Part shown: positions 5,586-7,896 of the stretch, one piece after another
Numbering within the stretch: position 1 is the stretch's first letter
Layout: every line of letters starts with the position of its first letter
Origin: an archaeon CG07_land_8_20_14_0_80_38_8
GTDB taxonomy: Archaea > Nanobdellota > Nanobdellia > Tiddalikarchaeales > Tiddalikarchaeaceae
Reading direction: 5' to 3'
Assembly (NCBI GenBank): GCA_002779595.1
Contig: PEWF01000034.1
Coordinates: 1-7,896 of the forward strand
DNA: 7,896 bases
The notes under the pieces: model-generated
The model's database searches: none
The model's input: only the letters and a program-made list of their open reading frames with translations
What the model was told of the DNA's origin: nothing
Made by a program: the position numbers and the translations under genes

Positions 5586-7712
5586 TCACTTCCAGTATTT
5601 TAATTCAACCCTTGACTGGTTAAAAGCTCTGATTCCAAGGAATACTAATGCTCCTATCAATGCAACTGACAGCACTAATGCTCCAACGCTTCCCGCCTCG
5701 CTGAGGGTGATTAAACCTGTTAATCCGCCAGGACCGTAACTCATTGTCAGGTTGCCCCTGTCAACCACGCCCCCGTTAGCCAATACTTGGTAAGTTAAAA
5801 CTTCATCAATTTTATTTTCAGGTTTTGCGTACACGTAAAACTTGCCGTCCTCACCGTTAAGCAGCGTGATGGATGAAGGGCTTATCTGCAATTCCCCGTT
5901 AAAACTGCCAGTGCTTAAAGTGTAAGTAGTAGTGGCTCCTTCAAAATTTTTAACCAATACTTCAAAAACAGCGCCTTCATTGCCTGACAATTCCTGCATT
6001 GTCTGGTTAAGCACGATTGTGGAGTTTTCATAATTCTTCCCGAGCACTGTCAGGGTGAAATCATCACTCGCGCAGTCACTAGTTGTTAATGAGCACATAG
6101 TGGCAGTCACTGCATAAGCGCCGGTTTTTGAATTGTCAACAATTACTACTGGCACAGTTATGCTTGCTGACTGCTCAGCACCCAAGTAATAGTCCTTGTC
6201 AAGCGATGCGTAATTGCTGCTAATTTTCACGTTAAACCAGTCAGCAGTGTTTCCCTTATTCTTAATTGTTAATTTATTATCAGTATTATTTCCCTGCTGA
6301 ACCTGCTCAAACTTATTATACCATCTCACGTAAGGTGTGAAGCTTAACTGTTCAACGTAAATAGTTGTCACTTTGCCGGCAATTAATGAGCCGTCCTCGC
6401 TTAAAATGTTAAGAGTGAACGGCACTTCATCAGCGCCTACTGGGGCTTCAAAAGTAATAGTTTTAGTCCTGCTATCGCCAATGTTTAAGCTGAACGAGTT
6501 GCCGGTAATGGTTTCATCACCAGAAGAATATTCAACTCTTACTCTTTCGTCAAAATCACCAGTATTTTTAAGCGTGAAACTAACAATTACTTCATCGCCC
6601 TCCATTATATTGCTTGGAGTAATCTTATAACTGAGGATGCTTATTTCATGGGTTAAATCGCGCGCCTGGACTGTAATCATTTTTGACACAGTGCTTAACG
6701 TTGCGCTTCCGTGGATTAATTTAATGGTTAACAATTTAGAAGGACTGTCTCCTTCAACAGCAGTTAATGAAATTGTCCCGTCAGCACTATTACCTGGCTG
6801 GATAAGGCTCGTTGTGAAACTAATACTCGTTTCCAAACCAGATTCCGCATTAACAGTGTAAGATGCAGGGTAATCTCCCGTATTCTTAACTGTAAAAGTG
6901 CCGTCCTTAGTCTGCTCCTCTTTTGCAGTGCAGTCAGCAAAAGTCAAAGTGCCTTTCACACTTATAGCTTCAGGGCTTCCACCCATCCATAACTTCACGA
7001 AACCCGCAGGCATCAAATCAGGGCTTGAAGGGGTTGTGCTTAAAACTTTCACAACAAACAAGTTAGCGCCCTGGATTAATGGGCTTGTGAAAGTAACGCT
7101 CGTTGCAGTGGAATTATCCAAACCCACAAATAAACTGTCAGTGGAGTCAGCATTTCCCAAGCCGTTAATGCTTGGAGTGTAAAAACCAACGCTGTAAGTC
7201 ACATTCTCTGGAGTGTTCTCCTTTTCAATAACGTAATCAGCAGTTAATGAACCTGCACTCGTGAATACTGAACTCACTCTTAAATTGGAATTCCTCTGAA
7301 GTGACGAGTCATAATTGAATTGTGCAGCGTCAAGTATTTTGCCGTTAATTAACAATTGCACTGTGTAAGTGCCGTTCGCTAATCCTGAAACTGCCCTTTC
7401 AGCGTAATATGCCCCGTCAAGCAATAAATTGTCAGGATTTTCATAATTGCTCAAATATTCTATGCTGCTTTCACTTAAGTAAGTGGAACTTACTTCTGGG
7501 TCGCTGCCCACTTTGTAATATCTTAATTGTAGACTGGACTCAGCAAGAGTGCCCTGCCCAGTTGTATGGTCAATAAAACCATAAATTGTCAAAGCATCAC
7601 CAGAACCCAAAGGGGTGGTTAACACTTCAACACTCCCAGTGTAAATAGGATCAGCACAAAAACCCAATCCTACAAATGAGAGCATTAATACTGAAAATAA
7701 AAATTTCTTCAT
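5586..7712 (-). CDS. Secreted Ig-like repeat cell-surface protein (S-layer-type candidate)
   Basis: Not a named gene. From the chosen start the protein has 708 residues: a signal peptide (1-20, MKKFLFSVLMLSFVG then a small-residue end, cleavage likely after FCA), a long beta-rich extracellular region and one membrane helix (about 674-694), followed by a short tail ending KYWK. An N-terminal region (about 21-250) without obvious repeats precedes at least four Ig-like units marked by (V/L/I)KN(T/K)G or a variant: VKNTGDY at 275-281, LKNTGDF at 381-387, IKNKGNT at 483-489 and VKNFEGA at 587-593. About seven N-x-S/T sequons are present. This matches proteins annotated as putative S-layer or CARDB-type surface proteins in DPANN archaea. 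The longer frame to 7796 is rejected because the promoter lies inside it, whereas a GAGGTTGAT site precedes the ATG at 7712. C19 is not in a lipobox (preceded by F). It is probably the first gene of an operon with the 532-residue protein and endA. Confidence 0.82.
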   Translation of the reverse strand: MKKFLFSVLMLSFVGLGFCADPIYTGSVEVLTTPLGSGDALTIYGFIDHTTGQGTLAESSLQLRYYKVGSDPEVSSTYLSESSIEYLSNYENPDNLLLDGAYYAERAVSGLANGTYTVQLLINGKILDAAQFNYDSSLQRNSNLRVSSVFTSAGSLTADYVIEKENTPENVTYSVGFYTPSINGLGNADSTDSLFVGLDNSTATSVTFTSPLIQGANLFVVKVLSTTPSSPDLMPAGFVKLWMGGSPEAISVKGTLTFADCTAKEEQTKDGTFTVKNTGDYPASYTVNAESGLETSISFTTSLIQPGNSADGTISLTAVEGDSPSKLLTIKLIHGSATLSTVSKMITVQARDLTHEISILSYKITPSNIMEGDEVIVSFTLKNTGDFDERVRVEYSSGDETITGNSFSLNIGDSRTKTITFEAPVGADEVPFTLNILSEDGSLIAGKVTTIYVEQLSFTPYVRWYNKFEQVQQGNNTDNKLTIKNKGNTADWFNVKISSNYASLDKDYYLGAEQSASITVPVVIVDNSKTGAYAVTATMCSLTTSDCASDDFTLTVLGKNYENSTIVLNQTMQELSGNEGAVFEVLVKNFEGATTTYTLSTGSFNGELQISPSSITLLNGEDGKFYVYAKPENKIDEVLTYQVLANGGVVDRGNLTMSYGPGGLTGLITLSEAGSVGALVLSVALIGALVFLGIRAFNQSRVELKYWK

Positions 7713-7718
7713 TCCATT

Positions 7719-7727
7719 ATCAACCTC
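7719..7727 (-). promoter_or_regulatory. Ribosome binding site that decides the start of the 708-residue protein
   Basis: GAGGTTGAT on the minus strand, one extra T relative to the anti-16S consensus GAGGTGAT, six bases before the ATG at 7712. That ATG also begins a clear signal peptide. Confidence 0.6.
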
Positions 7728-7773
7728 GCGAAAATTAACTCTTTTCAAAGTAATGAAAAAAGTTAAAAAATTA

Positions 7774-7790
7774 TACTTAAAAACGTTTCG
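7774..7790 (-). promoter_or_regulatory. BRE plus TATA promoter of the surface-protein operon
   Basis: The minus strand reads CGAAAC (BRE-like, 7790-7785), then TTTTTAAGTA (TATA-like, 7783-7774). The predicted transcript start is near 7752, giving a leader of about 40 bases with the ribosome site near its end. It is the best BRE/TATA combination in the window, as expected for an abundant surface protein. Confidence 0.6.
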
Positions 7791-7824
7791 ATACAAAGAG
7801 ATTATAATTTCCTTTCCTAACCCT

Positions 7825-7896
7825 ATGCAACTAAAGTTTTTTCTGGCTCCATGCCACGAATACTATTCTTTTGCTGACAAACTTGTTAATGTACAT
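7825..7896 (+). CDS. Possible 5' end of a divergent gene (runs off the right edge)
   Basis: An ATG at 7825 opens a frame of 24 codons (MQLKFFLAPCHEYYSFADKL and on) that stays open to the window edge. A TATA-like ATTATAATTT at 7801-7810 lies about 20 bases upstream, so a leaderless mRNA is possible, although the distance is short. No ribosome site is seen. The opposite strand has a frame of 22 codons ending in TAG at 7833-7831, which could equally be the tail of a minus-strand gene. I do not recognise either product. Confidence 0.3.
   Translation, partial: MQLKFFLAPCHEYYSFADKLVNVH

Noticed and set aside
6373..7182. Several plus-strand open frames of 74-94 codons
   Set aside because: They are mirror frames of the 708-residue surface protein; low-complexity Ser/Thr/Val-rich coding keeps the opposite strand open.
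7653..7661. Lipoprotein cysteine at the end of the signal peptide (C19)
   Set aside because: The residue before the Cys is Phe and the context GF-C does not fit a lipobox; the protein already has a C-terminal membrane anchor.
7713..7796. N-terminal extension of the 708-residue protein
   Set aside because: The frame is open, but the BRE/TATA lies within it and the ribosome site and signal peptide point to the ATG at 7712.

Overview
The window reads as a compact, AT-rich archaeal chromosome segment. The main evidence is a tRNA-splicing endonuclease of the short archaeal type with an intact Tyr/His/Lys triad, TATA/BRE-like promoters about 25 bases upstream of predicted transcript starts, Shine-Dalgarno sites of the GGAGGTGAT type, and two cell-surface proteins built from Ig-like repeats as in archaeal S-layer-type proteins. 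The overall style (very tight spacing, AT-rich, Ig-repeat surface proteins) suggests a DPANN lineage such as a Woesearchaeota/Pacearchaeota relative. That placement is inference only.

Left part (1-1590, minus strand): a two-gene purine unit. A long-form SAICAR synthetase gene (purC) is followed after 30 bases by the start of an adenylosuccinate lyase gene (purB), which runs off the left edge. They encode consecutive steps of IMP synthesis (CAIR to SAICAR to AICAR). The purC promoter carries two adjacent perfect palindromes.

Intergenic region (1520-1763): this is the most unusual stretch. On the minus strand, 1688-1610 can fold into an RNA with a textbook kink-turn made from a box C (GTGATGA) and a box D (CTGA). 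It is closed by a 5-bp terminal stem, carries a second C'/D'-like pair inside, and is followed by a T7 tract. A near-palindromic TATA box (1710-1719) lies at the right distance to start this RNA leftward and the nuclease gene rightward. I interpret it as a candidate C/D-box-like or other L7Ae-binding small RNA.

Middle part (1764-3425, plus strand): a beta-CASP/metallo-beta-lactamase nuclease of the YSH1/SNM1 type, then a short xylose-isomerase-like TIM barrel whose metal-ligand pattern resembles endonuclease IV. The second gene appears to have its own TATA box overlapping the first gene's stop codon, and would then be leaderless.

Right part (3417-7790, minus strand): a probable operon of a 708-residue secreted Ig-repeat protein, a 532-residue cysteine-containing Ig-repeat protein (both with an N-terminal signal peptide and a single C-terminal membrane anchor), and endA. 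EndA overlaps the TIM-barrel gene tail-to-tail by 9 bases. At the right edge a short open frame on the plus strand may be the start of another gene. No CRISPR array, tRNA, insertion sequence or attachment site was seen.
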